From: Usnea hakonensis
Lineage: Eukaryota > Ascomycota > Lecanoromycetes > Lecanorales > Parmeliaceae
NCBI GenBank assembly: GCA_013423325.1
Contig: BLJB01000425.1
Coordinates: forward strand, 1 to 32,300
Length of the DNA stretch: 32,300 bases
Direction of reading: 5' to 3'
The notes beneath the pieces are model-generated. The model was not told the DNA's origin. It saw nothing but the letters and a program-made list of their open reading frames with translations, and did not search any database. The translations under genes and the position numbers were made by a program. Positions 1 through 10,539 of the stretch are shown one piece after another. Each line of letters opens with the position of its first letter. The first letter of the stretch is position 1.

Positions 1-196
1 TGAAAATTGACTTATTTTTTAACAATTTGGCACTGTTACTACTGGGCTACCACTGTGGGACTTGAAAAAAATTAAAGTTCGAAATCCCTCTATGCATGAC
101 TTATGCTCCATACTCTTACCTTTGTAAGCGGTACAGCGCTCTAGTACCCATACATCGCTCATCCGCCGACTGCATGGCTCCCATCACCCTGTCCCC

Positions 197-1008
197 TCAA
201 TTGAAAAACTCCCACTTCTCCACCCCCCCCTTCCCCACCAGCACCCTCTCACTCCCCCCCCACTCCTCCCACCGTATCCGCCCCGCCTTCCGCCACGGCC
301 ACACCACCCCTTCCACCCTCCCCACTATCAAACTCTTCGACACGGGTCCAACCCGGTTGCTATCCATCGTCTTGTTGCCATCCGTCTGATCCCCCTCAAT
401 CCACACGTGGCCCAACGGGACGTTTTCCCGCGCAAAGGGGTACGGCGGCTTGGTGATGACGGTGTCGCCTTCGAGCGCGGTGATGCGCTTCACGGCGTAG
501 CGTTCTGGGTTGGTGGGGGACCTGCTTGGTGGTGTTGTGGCGTTAGCAACCCTCCACTCTAACTCTAACTCTCTCTCATTCAAGCGCCCCCTCCCCTCTC
601 GGGGTCCTCCCCCCAAGTCCCAGGGTACGGGAACCCAACCTACCAGTAAACAACCACCATCCCCCTCTCCACCTTCCTCTCCGCGGCCCTCCACATACTA
701 ACCACCACCCAATCCCGCCCCCTCCCATTATCGTAATCCGCGTTCAGGAAGGGGGACATGGACGGTCCTGTCACGCTCATTATGCAGAAGATGTGGTTCG
801 TGACGAAGGAGAAGGCGGGGTAGCAGGTGGCGAGGAAGAAGAGGGTTGTGAGGGGACGGCGGCGTGGGGGGTGAGCGGGGGTTGCGCGGGTGGGGGAACG
901 GAGGGGGGGGGTTGCACGGGCGGGATGGGAGTGGAGGTGGTGAGGGCGGGGGAGACGGTGGAGGGGGGGCCGGAGATGGAGGGGGCGGAGAGGGAGGGGG
1001 GGAGGCAT
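197..1008 (-). CDS. IMP2: Mitochondrial inner membrane protease subunit 2 (signal peptidase S26 family)
   Basis: Serine-lysine peptidase that trims sorting signals from proteins delivered to the intermembrane space; in yeast it works with Imp1. Two exons, 1008-644 and 521-197, joined across a 122-nt GT-AG intron (522-643), give 229 residues. The motif GPSMSPFLN near residues 81-89 carries the catalytic serine (about Ser83). AVKRI near residue 133 carries the general-base lysine, and PLGHVWIEGDQ is the next conserved S26 box. A hydrophobic stretch (LTTLFFLATCYPAF, about residues 53-66) fits the membrane anchor. The first 60 or so residues are rich in Pro, Arg and His with no acidic residue, which suits a mitochondrial presequence but makes the protein longer than usual for Imp2. 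The ATG at 1008 is the first in frame; a shorter start cannot be excluded. Confidence 0.85.
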
Positions 1009-1278
1009 GGGGGTTTGGTGGTGTGGTGGTTGTTGTTTTTGTGGTTGAGGAGGGTGATGTTGGTGGAGATGGGCACGTGATTTTTTTGGGGCTTGGCGGA
1101 GACGGGCACTCAGAGCTTGCCGCTTTAGGCCGCGAGCTACGGGATACTATATCGAAAAATACATAACCTTTAGCTACTTTAACTAGAGTTGGACGCCATC
1201 GGGTCACAATAGTAGTCGAGGTTGGACTTTTGATACAGAAAATTCAAACACTGGTTTTAAGTTGACTTATCGTGCTCC

Positions 1279-2748
1279 CTAGACGACGACGACTCCATCT
1301 TCCAAATAGATACCGTCTCCTCTGGTAAAACCCTCCCAAGCCCCCACGACAGAGTGATGAAATGATCCACCCCCATTCAACTCGTAGCCTGAGTCCCCTG
1401 CGCGCCGTTGCCCCTGACGAGGGATCTTGGCCTCTTGATCCGGAACCGAACCTGAACGTATGTATCCTCTGTTTCTCGATGATGATGATGATGCTTTCCA
1501 TCGGAAGTAAGATTTGAGCTTTTCCGCGCGGAGAGGGTTCTCTTGGAGAAATTTGTTGAACGAAGGCGCGCACGTGCAGATGACACCGATCATCATCTCT
1601 ACCAGCCTGTTGGAAACATCAGCCTTTCATTTCGGAAAACCCATCGAGATAGATGGTACTCACGTTGTGATTGACATGGGGCACACGATTCTTAGCACAT
1701 CGTCCGTTTTTGTCAATTCGATGCGGTAGTTGAGGGTGAGCGTTGCAGACACACAGGCACTGCCTCGTCGTTGAGTGATTTAGAACATTATGTGGAGTCC
1801 TGGAAAGATACTCACAACGCTCCGGATAAGAAGACAAGGCTAACTCTCATTCTTTTCTGAATCGGGAGCTGAAGCTGCCAGATACCCCACATAGGCAGAG
1901 TGATGATGTAGAGGTCGAAAACCAGCCCGATGGCACTAGAAGGAATAAGGAGCTGCCCGCCGGTTCGACTGACTGGTCCTAAGTAATGTCTCGCAAAAGA
2001 TTCTCCTGGACGCGGCGTCGCGAAGTATAAATTCAGTGCAAAGACTAGAATGTAAAAGATGGTAGAGAGTATACCGCCGAGCCAAATCGCTACTCGTAAT
2101 GGCGGCTTAGGCCCGAAGAGATGTAGGTAGAAGATGAAGTAAGACGCTTTTATAAAGCCTAGGGCCAAAGGAGCGACCAATGTCTGCGCGTACGCAATCT
2201 TCTCATCCGTTAGCCTTCACGTTACGTTACCACGCAGGGCCACTTTTGACCATAAAGTATTCGCTGCTCATGACCTGTCCGCTGGTCACGTCCCAAGAGT
2301 GATATCCAAGGTATCCAACGAGCACATCTGGGTGAACGTTAAACGATACTTCCAGCAATACAAAAACTTCATCACCGTTTACCTCTCACGCACAGGGCAT
2401 AATAAGTGACGGTAAGGAGCTTTTGGTAGTCTTCGTAAGCGAATAGTCGTGCAACCTGATCGGTAGGGTTCCTACAAATCCAATGACACAAGTCACTGCG
2501 ACCGTAACACTTAGTTCTCATCAGACTAGCTCATGGGGATAAAGCGACATACAATCGTCCCAAGTGGGTTTCCTAATAATCCATATCTTCGTATATATCC
2601 GCACCATTACAAAGGCAGCCATGATCACCAAAAATATCGAACATGTTACCGTCAGAGTACGTCCTATAGTATCAGGCTGAGTGAAGTTTGGTACCGTCCC
2701 TGGCGGCGGGGGTAGAAAGGGTTGATCAGAGGGATTAGATGAGTTCAT
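1279..2748 (-). CDS. Fungal rhodopsin-domain integral membrane protein (SAT4/PTH11-like)
   Basis: Member of the large fungal seven-helix 'rhodopsin domain' family, often described as PTH11-like receptors; the ligand is unknown. I rebuilt six exons: 2748-2553, 2430-2383, 2327-2251, 2201-1816, 1759-1664 and 1606-1279, totalling 376 codons plus stop. Family marks are TWDDYYQKLLTVTYYALCV after helix 1, GYLGYHSWDVTSGQ before helix 3, LVAPLALGFIKASYFIFYLH in helix 3, TDDVLRIVCPMSITT, and the terminal helix MMIGVICTCAPSFNKFL. The C-terminal tail after it (about 90 residues) is polar with a serine run and poorly conserved. There is no CFEM cysteine domain at the N-terminus. The third intron (2202-2250) uses a weak GTCAAA donor and is the least certain junction. 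The family is solid; substrate and pathway are not known. Confidence 0.82.
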
Positions 2749-4727
2749 ATCGAGAGAATCACTATCAGAAGTGATGCATTCCAGGAACGATTCTTGAAGA
2801 TGAAGTCATGACAGCGTTAGAAGAATCTTGAGATAGAGTTGAAGGGAGTTTAGAGCTCCGTCAAAGGAGCGGGGTAGAGGCTCTCTTCGATGAATGAGAC
2901 TTGACAGCCGAGGCTTTCGAGGCCCAGGAATGCAGGCAGCCTAGAAGAGCTTGTATGAGGTACGGATGAAGAGATGGGTAATGGGGATTCGAGTACATGA
3001 CAGCGGCAACCTGCTTCGTGCCGATACGGCGTGCAGGTGTCTTGAGATACACGATGTATACGTGAAGGATACATTTCTGCGATGAGGGACTATGGAGAGA
3101 AGGAGAAGAAAAGAAATATCTGGAGCTGTCTCCACAGGGTAGCGTATTGAGTCTTTGTAAGAAGATACATGTGAGGGTTAGTGTACTATTGGGTCGCAAG
3201 AATGTATGTTGTAAATGTCAAGAAGAAACCGGGCAAGCATTGCGAGTACACCACCCAATACGGAGTAGTGAATGCGTGGTACGAGTACTCGCTGGTCAAA
3301 TGCCAAGTACGTAGATGAAAAAAGCTACCAAAGATTTTCGTTGCCGTTATCTGAAAACACCACGACAACATACTTGCTCGTCCGTTCAACCAAATCATGA
3401 ATTTTACCTACCTTATATATTACTATAGCTTCAGACAAAACCCATCACGACACAAAATCCGAATGAACATTTCCAACGAATCTGTACAACATAGACCCCA
3501 CTTTCAACGCACCATCTCATAACCCTTTTGCGACACCGATGTTTGATTTTGAGAACTTGAAGTTGCTCTGAAGATCAGGCTGATTTGGAAACTTATAAGA
3601 ATTCCGGCCCTGCAACAGTTGGTCTACCAGCACTATGCCCGACACTCAATATCGATTTCTAGCCGCTGACGTGCAGCACACCATACTACTTTACCTTGGA
3701 TTGAGGGTCTTGCGCCCCGCACTTAGCTGAACCACTGGATTGGTCATGCCTAACTGAGTCCCTGATTCGTCAATATTCCTCACCTTTCGGCTTCGAATGG
3801 ACATCTTGGCCGATCAGTCGACGCCCGGCATGTATGGAACTGTTGTCGGGTGTCCGCTCCTGGATTTTCGAATGAGTCTCGCCTCGTTGATCTGACCCTC
3901 TACGCTGGGTGTGGGGATGTCGCTGAATCGTCAGCCTGATTCACCTTGGCATGCAGTGACACGTTCTAATGTTGCGGTCCGAGCGGCGCTCACCCCGAAC
4001 CCTGAGGCCGGGGCAACACCTTGGCGCATGGTGCTGCGCGATTGGAGGTAGATGAACGTCCTGTCGACTTTTTCTCCTTCCTCTTTTACGAAAGTGGATA
4101 AGCCCGGATCCTACTTGGTGCCAACATGATCCTCTACACGCCCTGTTCATGATACCTCTGCCTAGAAAGCGAAGATGACGCCAGATGGGGGTAACTTGGA
4201 TGGACAGTCGGGGACTAACAGAAGTAAAAAGTTCCCTTATGTACCTACCTACCTAAGGTACCTACCTTAAGCATACTTGGCACAATCAACGAATTAGCTC
4301 GCGGGCTAAAGCGCCAGACTTTCTCCGCTATACAGACACGCGGGTGTCAAAAAAACCCAGATTCCCGCACCAAAAGTTAGCCAAGGCTACCAATTTTCTT
4401 CCCCTGCACACCACTCTACCTACCCAGGTTTCGCGCTATCATAGATAGTGGCGGAAAAATGACTGGCTGGTACTAGTAGAAATCAACAATTTGGTGCGGA
4501 AATCCGGGGTTTTGGGTGCATCATGTGTGGTGGATTTTTTTGAATACGCTAAATCCGGCAGGAACTGTCAGTGCTGTGCAGAAAGGCTGAACGAGGTGAA
4601 CCAATGCTCCATGTCAGGCGCACCTCTATCTCCTTCCCCAGCCCTGCAGTGTGAGTTGGCAAAGGTGTTCCGCCTATAATACGCACCAAACGCAACTTGG
4701 ACCATGTTGAGAGTATCGAAATTCGCC
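2749..4727. other. Gene-poor intergenic region, about 2 kb
   Basis: No reading frame here has a recognisable motif or a convincing exon chain; the short open frames at 2850-3200 and 3186-3398 have no family features. The region holds the presumed promoter of the rhodopsin-domain gene near 2749-3000. It also contains a short run of TACC units at 4242-4268 that includes one copy of the dispersed 10-mer ACCTAAGGTA (4251-4260). Confidence 0.6.
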
Positions 4728-4735
4728 CACACGAT
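4728..4735. repeat. Left target site duplication of hAT-type element
   Basis: CACACGAT directly abuts the left end of the element at 4736 and is repeated exactly at 5317-5324 beyond its right end. An 8-bp duplication is the length made by hAT transposases. Confidence 0.9.
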
Positions 4736-5316
4736 CAGTGTTCCCAACGGTTGAACCGTTGGTTCAAAATGCCTGAACTGGTTCAAATGAGGCTATATAC
4801 ACGGTTCGTAGTCGGTTGAAAAGTATAAACCGTTGAACCAGTAGTTAAACGGTTCAACTGTTAGTTCAAGCCAAAAAATCGCTATATTAGACCGAAAAAT
4901 CCATTGCTTCTATACCTCCCTCCTCTATAGTACCAACGATATTATATAGATCTTGCTAGGTAAATATACCCAGTCGAAACTATAACCTAGGGGGCTCGGT
5001 AGCTTGGTGGTAGCGCGGTTACTTAGGTACTTAAGGTACCCGGTTAAGAAGGGCCGCTAACCGGAAGAGGTTTAGAGGATCTAGTAGGGCTGAGCGACTA
5101 AGGAAAAGCTACCCCACCATATCAAGATCCATACCAAGCCGGGTCGGATTATCATTAATCCGAACCAACAGTTGAACCAGTTCACTACTATTATAAACCA
5201 GTCCACCAACTACTTATATATGCCTATTATATGGTAGGAACCAACTAACTAACTACCAAATTGGACTGGTTCAACTATTAGTTAGCCGGTTCGTGGTTCA
5301 ACCATTGGGAACCCTG
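4736..5316. mobile_element. Non-autonomous hAT-type DNA transposon (581 bp, MITE-like)
   Basis: The left end reads CAGTGTTCCCAACGG and the right end, on the other strand, CAGGGTTCCCAATGG. The match continues through GTTGAACC, with 20 of the first 22 bases identical. Perfect 8-bp copies of CACACGAT flank both ends. Terminal CAG...CTG ends with an 8-bp target duplication are the mark of the hAT superfamily. The first and last 150 bp are crowded with GGTTCAAC/GTTGAACC words in both orientations, including a 17-nt palindrome at 4745-4761. In other hAT elements such subterminal repeats bind transposase. There is no coding capacity, so movement would need a transposase supplied from elsewhere. The exact duplication suggests a fairly recent insertion, although the interior is AT-rich. 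Confidence 0.88.
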
Positions 5317-5324
5317 CACACGAT
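5317..5324. repeat. Right target site duplication of hAT-type element
   Basis: CACACGAT follows the terminal CCCTG of the element and matches 4728-4735 base for base. Confidence 0.9.
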
Positions 5325-5525
5325 GTTACTGTCACGTAAGCTGTTCATAAATGCTTGCATGGACTCCCCAGATTTTGGAATCAGGTCTGCCCGTAATTGC
5401 GGAGCTGTCGTTTTAGTCTATACCTGTGTTCTATCCAAAGATTGTAACGCGGCATCTTGTTAGTGATCTCTTCTTCGTGATTCTATGGTTGGTATACATA
5501 TGCTGGTCTCCTAAATGAGAATGTC

Positions 5526-7858
5526 ATGCCTTCAGTTCAAGATCGCCTTTCCGGCCGAACATTGCTGGGCAAGCCTGCAAGTTTGGGCGAGGTAAGACCC
5601 GCATTTTTCACTTAGATATGGATTGACACCGTGGCAGAGCGTTGAGCTCCTTCCGTTTGCCTCCCCTGCGGAAGGTGGCACAGAGAACGACTCAAGTCGT
5701 TTCCTTGGCAACGAACCGTCTGTGGAACAAACCAAAATCGCGATAAAACAAAGTCGCTGGGTCGCTCTAGCCCACTCTCTTGTACATATTCTACCGGTGC
5801 TGGTGACTGTCGTCGTGCTGTGTCTGAACATCTCCAATGTCTATTGGGACGATCTAGGTGCACCCTATCAAACTGTGCTTATTCAAGCCTGGCAATTTGC
5901 GGCCAAGGGACATGAGATCTTGATCGTGACATCCTTGTCAGCCATCGTTTTGCATCGAGTCTGCCACAGTTTGTGTGCGTCAGAAGGTGTTCCTCTGGGT
6001 CTTGTTGTGGCAGGATTTCAATTATCTTCAATTAGCTACCTTTGGAGCTCCGAGTTCAGGGCCGGTAGTTTTGCCAAGCGGACAACTGGACGTGCCCCAC
6101 AGTATCTAATGCTTGGGATTCTCATTGGGTTCGCTGTGGTTCTTTCCGCCGTCGCTGGCCCTTCCTCCGCTATTGTTATGATTCCGAGACTAGACTGGTG
6201 GGATGTGCGTAGACACTTCTTTGACACGCCATCTCACACACCAAATTCATTCTACTTGCAAGCTGACCCTTCGACGCTTTGGCCTCAGCATCTGGCGGTA
6301 GATATGGTGCTGCTTGGATGTTTAAATGGAACGGCTTCAGATGCAACCGTTTGTCCTAATCAAGGCTTCGAGAATGTGCAGACCTGGGTTGGTAGACATC
6401 AAAATCAAGGTTTACACGCCAACATATCGATTGAAGACTACAGCGCTATTCGCTATTTGACCTCTTCTGACGATGGCAAGGAAAACGGTTGGACAGTTAG
6501 CTCTAGCGTTGGAATTCGAGATGCCCGAGACCTTGGCGACTATTGGGATTATGCTCTGTCCTATGGCCTCGACTTGGCTTATAAAATTGCTTATCCCGTC
6601 TTGTCACCCTGGATTACGAACGGCACGAACGGCACGGGGTTGCAGAAGCCGGTCGTGCAAGTTCAATGTTCTGCATATTATGACGCATACTCCCTGCGCG
6701 AGATTGAGCTCCCACATGACCACCTCAGAAGCTGGCCTCTCGGTTCGTACCAGAATTCTAATTGGACAATGTCTGTGGATTTCTCATCAAGTATTCGCGA
6801 GTTCAGCTCTCAGGTCCCTGTTTTTAATGAAAGTTTTGAGGATTATGACATTCAGGACGAAATCTACTTCGAATGGATTGATATGACAAGCTTCATTGGC
6901 TCCCCGTCCTTAGGCGTGCTCGCTGTGTTCTGGACCGGAAATGGATCCACTGCAGTGGTTCCATGCACAATCGATGCTCATTGGGCTCCAGTGTCAATCT
7001 TTTTGGATCCAAGATTCTAGGATAATATTCCAAGATTCTCCCGATCCCGGGCTTTTAGTAAATGAAAGCGGCAATAGTGACACTGCCATGAAAAGAATAT
7101 CAATAGATACGGATTGGGCAAATCTATTGGACCAACCTCTTAATGGTACAAACCAAAACAGCACCCTCTACTCCACCGCCATACGAGCTTTGATCTCCGG
7201 ATTTGGCGGCGACTACGCAAACAGTGGATATAGGATAGTAGGGGATGGTGGAGAAGGTGACCAGACCACGATTCCCCATCGGATATCCACTCTTCTAGGA
7301 ATGTATCTTACAGAAGGTCTTGCGTCTATCCAGGTAGGCACCAGCCTCGTGTATCACGCCTACACCAATGCAACCTACGTGCTCCGGATGGATGACCTTG
7401 ACAATGGACATTTCGCGTATCCAGGCTCACCAAACGTGACATTTCTAGACTATGCGGCATCGCAGGGTTTGACAGAAGTCAATATTACCGTCCGACGCTA
7501 TGGCTATGGCTGGAGTCTCAGCCACATAGTCATCAAGCTGGCCGCTGCGGTGCTATTACTCCATGTGCTAATGGCAGCCTCTCACGTGGTCGTAATCGTT
7601 TCTGGGGGTTGGACTTGCGCAAGCTGGACCTCGAGGGGGGAAGTCCTTGTTCTCGCGCTTACTTCACTTATACCAATAACGTTGAGAAACACGTCCGCGG
7701 GAGTAAAGCACTCCAACACTTGGAAGAACATCGTTGCAGTCAGAGAGCTGAGGGATACGAAGTTGCATCTGGTGGTTCGAGATGAGGGCAAGTCCGAGGC
7801 CACCTCTGAGAATGGCAATATGGGTATAAAGCCAAGGATTATGAGGAAATATGCATGA
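5526..7858 (+). CDS. Multi-pass glycosylated membrane protein of unknown function, frame change near 7000
   Basis: I do not recognise a named function. Exon 1 (5526-5591, MPSVQDRLSG...) joins exon 2 at 5638 across a 46-nt GTAAGA...CAG intron in phase 0. Hydrophobic segments lie near residues 63-86, 94-110, 117-135 and 155-182. A large presumed extracellular domain with many N-glycosylation sites (NGTNGT, NWT, NES, NGS) follows. Another hydrophobic segment occurs close to the end (HIVIKLAAAVLLLHVLMAA), then a conserved-looking tail with RNTSAG. The first frame stops at 7018-7020, and coding resumes one base over and runs to 7858. Either a single-base frameshift lies near 7000-7020, or a 76-nt intron (6993-7068, weak GTCAAT donor) joins HWAPV to GNSDTAMKR. 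The layout resembles uncharacterised membrane proteins found as paralogues in Pezizomycotina. That similarity is from memory of the layout, not a search. Confidence 0.6.
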
Positions 7859-8943
7859 GCATGGAGCCTTCCTCTCAGATTCTAAGCGATTCTACAGCAG
7901 CAGAGGTATGGGTATCATCCTTATACTGATTTAGCCTTGGATACTTATCTGTATGTATTATAATATCGTCCTTTTTCGCCCACTAGTCTAACTAAATTCA
8001 TAGTGACTGGCACATACCTTTTGAAGTTTTTCAAGTAATTACCTAGTGGATTAGATGTTGCCTTGAATATTTGACACGGAAGCGGCTTAGGCTCACTAAC
8101 CGCCAGACCAAAAGAGCCCGGGCCCCCGTACAAGAGGGAAGCCACTACCTAAATCACTACTTGTATCATCCAGAAGTGACTCACGACGCTAAATTTTAGC
8201 GTCTTAGCAGGGTCTCCTGCAAATAGCTCTTGTTCGATTTGTTTGTTTACATTGATAGTGTCCATGTTTATATATATATAATGCCTTCACATGGTCCTGA
8301 AATAAGTCTCCAGCTGAGAGTAGCTGTTGCTACTTGTAGGCTATTATATCATGAATCTTTTGAAGCCATTGAGCGAAAAAAAAAAGGCGTTAAAGGCAAC
8401 TACCGTAGCCCATATCATGCGAGGGCTGGGAATGAGGATTCTAATGATGTTTTTGGCCTTTTTAGGTAACAATGACCGGCCTGGGGCTCCGGCACGAATA
8501 AAAGACCAATTAGATCGGTTCGGGAGGTTCGGGAGGCTATTTTTGATGCATCCTCGTAGCTCTCGATATGAGGCTGTACTTCAAGAGAATATCGATATCC
8601 CAAGGCCAAATGAGAAGCGTAAACGAGGCGAGGATAAGCCATGTCCCTTAGTAGCAGAGTCGCCTTGGAATAAGGTTCACGGTTGACAGTTGACCGGTTT
8701 GGAAGGAGTGGGATTTGACAATGATGTTTTTTTAAGCTATATTCAGGCTCGGTACTTTTTGGAGGCCTACCTCCTTTGAACAAGAACAACCATTTTATTT
8801 CCAAAGGCTCGCTTACAAAGACCCTCTCTCGTCGTAATTCATGGTGAAGCCCCGTAGAACCAAAGGCATTCCATGCATTCCACATACCCTTTTCTTCAGC
8901 ATTTTCCCTACCCTTGGGAATCCTCTAGAAACACTCACCCCAT
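7859..8943. other. Intergenic region without a supported gene
   Basis: Open frames of up to about 150 codons occur on both strands (8327-8686 plus, 8415-8885 minus), but none shows a family motif or exon continuity. The stretch holds a 19-nt palindrome at 8185-8203 and the 3' flank of the macro-domain gene. Confidence 0.55.
8185..8203. repeat. 19-nt perfect palindrome
   Basis: Arms GACGCTAAA and TTTAGCGTC flank a single T. It could be a hairpin, a binding site or a transposon-end scrap; nothing nearby decides. Confidence 0.5.
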
Positions 8944-10163
8944 TCACCAATCCTTGGCAAGCGTGTTGTTTTCCAAATGCATACCACCCGCTTTTGCTTC
9001 CCCATCCCCCTTTCCAACAACCTTCTGAACTTTCTCCCCACCGCCACTCTCATTACCTAACTCTGCACCCCTCGGCGTCTCACCCTCTTCTTCCCTTACC
9101 CCCACTGCTGCGTTATCCGAGGTCGCGGTCGCCTCGTCCGTTGGCTTTTCGACGGCTTCCCAGTCGTCATTGCCGAGTTCCGAGGCCGAGGTTTTGAGCT
9201 TTTTGGTCTGCGGTTCGGCGGTGGGATCGTTGGTTGCTGCGAAGGCTTCGGGAGCAGACGGTTTTGATGGGATGTTCGATGCGTCTGCGGTGTCTTCTGT
9301 TTTGGACGGAAGATCTTGAGGCGTAGGGGGGAAAATCTTGCTAGATAGGTGACAAACTCACGTTAGCTTTTGCTTCGTGTTCTGTTTCGTTCGTCCAGTA
9401 AATACTTAGACGTACGGTAACCACTCCCCATAAGCCTTCTCGTCCTTCTCCTCAAATATACAAAACACCACTCTCTCCAACCCCGCACCCTCCCCCTCTT
9501 CCTCCAGAAACCTCCTCACCTCCCACCCCGCCACCTCCGCCGCCTCCCCACTCGGATACCCATACACCCCCGTACTCAAACAGCTAAAAGCAATACTTGC
9601 GCCGTTACCTTGCCCCATCTCTTCCCCTTTTTCGAGCGCTAGTTGTAAGCTAGTGCGGTAGCAGCTTCGGAGCTTGTCAGCAGCGTTGCGGTGGCGGTGG
9701 TAGATGGGCCCGACGGCGTGGATTATGTAGGAGGAGGGGAGTTCATAGGCGGAGGTCATTTTTGCGAAACCGGTTCGGCAGCCGTCTAGGAGGCGGCATT
9801 CGCGGAGGAGGGAGGGGCCGGCGGCAGCGTGAATGGCGCCGTCCTGGAGAGGGGAAGAGCAATGTTAGCTGTGGTTTCTAGCAGGGGTAAAGGTTATATA
9901 GAGAAAGTGGGGCGGGAAGGGGAGAGAGCTGGTAGACTTACAACGCCGCCTCCACCTAGTAGAGATTTGTTTGCAGCATTGACGATGCACGTCGTGGCGA
10001 GGTTCGTGATGGAGGTGCGGATCAGCGATACTTTGGCGTTAAGGGTTGCTGACGGGGTGGGGAGGGAAGCGTCTTGGGAATCAATGGAGGTAGGTTGGAG
10101 AGATCCATTCTTGTAGAGGTCTGAAAGAGTGGGGATTTGGGATAGGTGGACTGGCAGAGCCAT
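8944..10163 (-). CDS. Macro-domain (ADP-ribose binding/hydrolase) protein, MacroD-like
   Basis: Macro domains bind ADP-ribose; MacroD-type members remove it from proteins or hydrolyse O-acetyl-ADP-ribose. Exons 10163-9942, 9843-9412 and 9336-8944 are separated by introns of 98 and 75 nt and give 348 residues. The start MALPVHLSQIPTLSDLYK fits the family better than a more upstream ATG. Motifs are IVNAANKSLLGGGGVDGAIH (about residues 58-77) at the ADP-ribose pocket, AAAGPSLLRECR, YIIHAVGPIY, and the second loop STGVYGYP. The domain ends near WLPY (about residue 218). The 130-residue tail is acidic and low in complexity, with a basic patch (KKLK) and NDDWEAVEK (about residues 274-282). The first two introns' phases and all three frames agree. 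The domain is certain; the true substrate is inferred. Confidence 0.9.
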
Positions 10164-10539
10164 GTTGGTTCGTTGCTTGGAGAATCTATTATGAAGGATG
10201 TGCGAGCTGTGTACTGATGATTCTTGGAGGAGAGAATGATTTTTAGCGAGGCGAAGATGGGGCATCTATCCCTTGTCACTTCATCATTATGGAACACGTT
10301 AAAGATCAATGCTTTCAATGTGGTGATATTTGGACACTAAGATTTCCTCGTCACCGAATCCACGAATGCAACCATCTCAAAGTGAGTGCGCATAGTGAAG
10401 CTAATAATATCGAATCTTTATCTTTATCATTGGAGCCAAGATATGGCATCAAAACGTTCATTCATGGGTCCAAGGTAATTCATCTCCCAGGTTCGAAGAG
10501 GCGAAAGATTATCTAAAATGTACAAAACTTCTAATCTAC
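10164..10539. other. Intergenic, 376 bp
   Basis: Upstream region of the macro-domain gene and 3' flank of the SPF1-type gene, both on the minus strand. I see no gene or clear regulatory motif. Confidence 0.5.

Noticed and set aside
728..1207. Proline-rich open frames on the minus strand over the IMP2 start
   Set aside because: Products of the C-rich tract in other frames; only the frame ending in GPSMSPFLN continues into the peptidase.
8327..8885. Overlapping open frames of 119 and 156 codons
   Set aside because: No recognised motif, no exon partners, and the two strands compete; not enough to call a gene.
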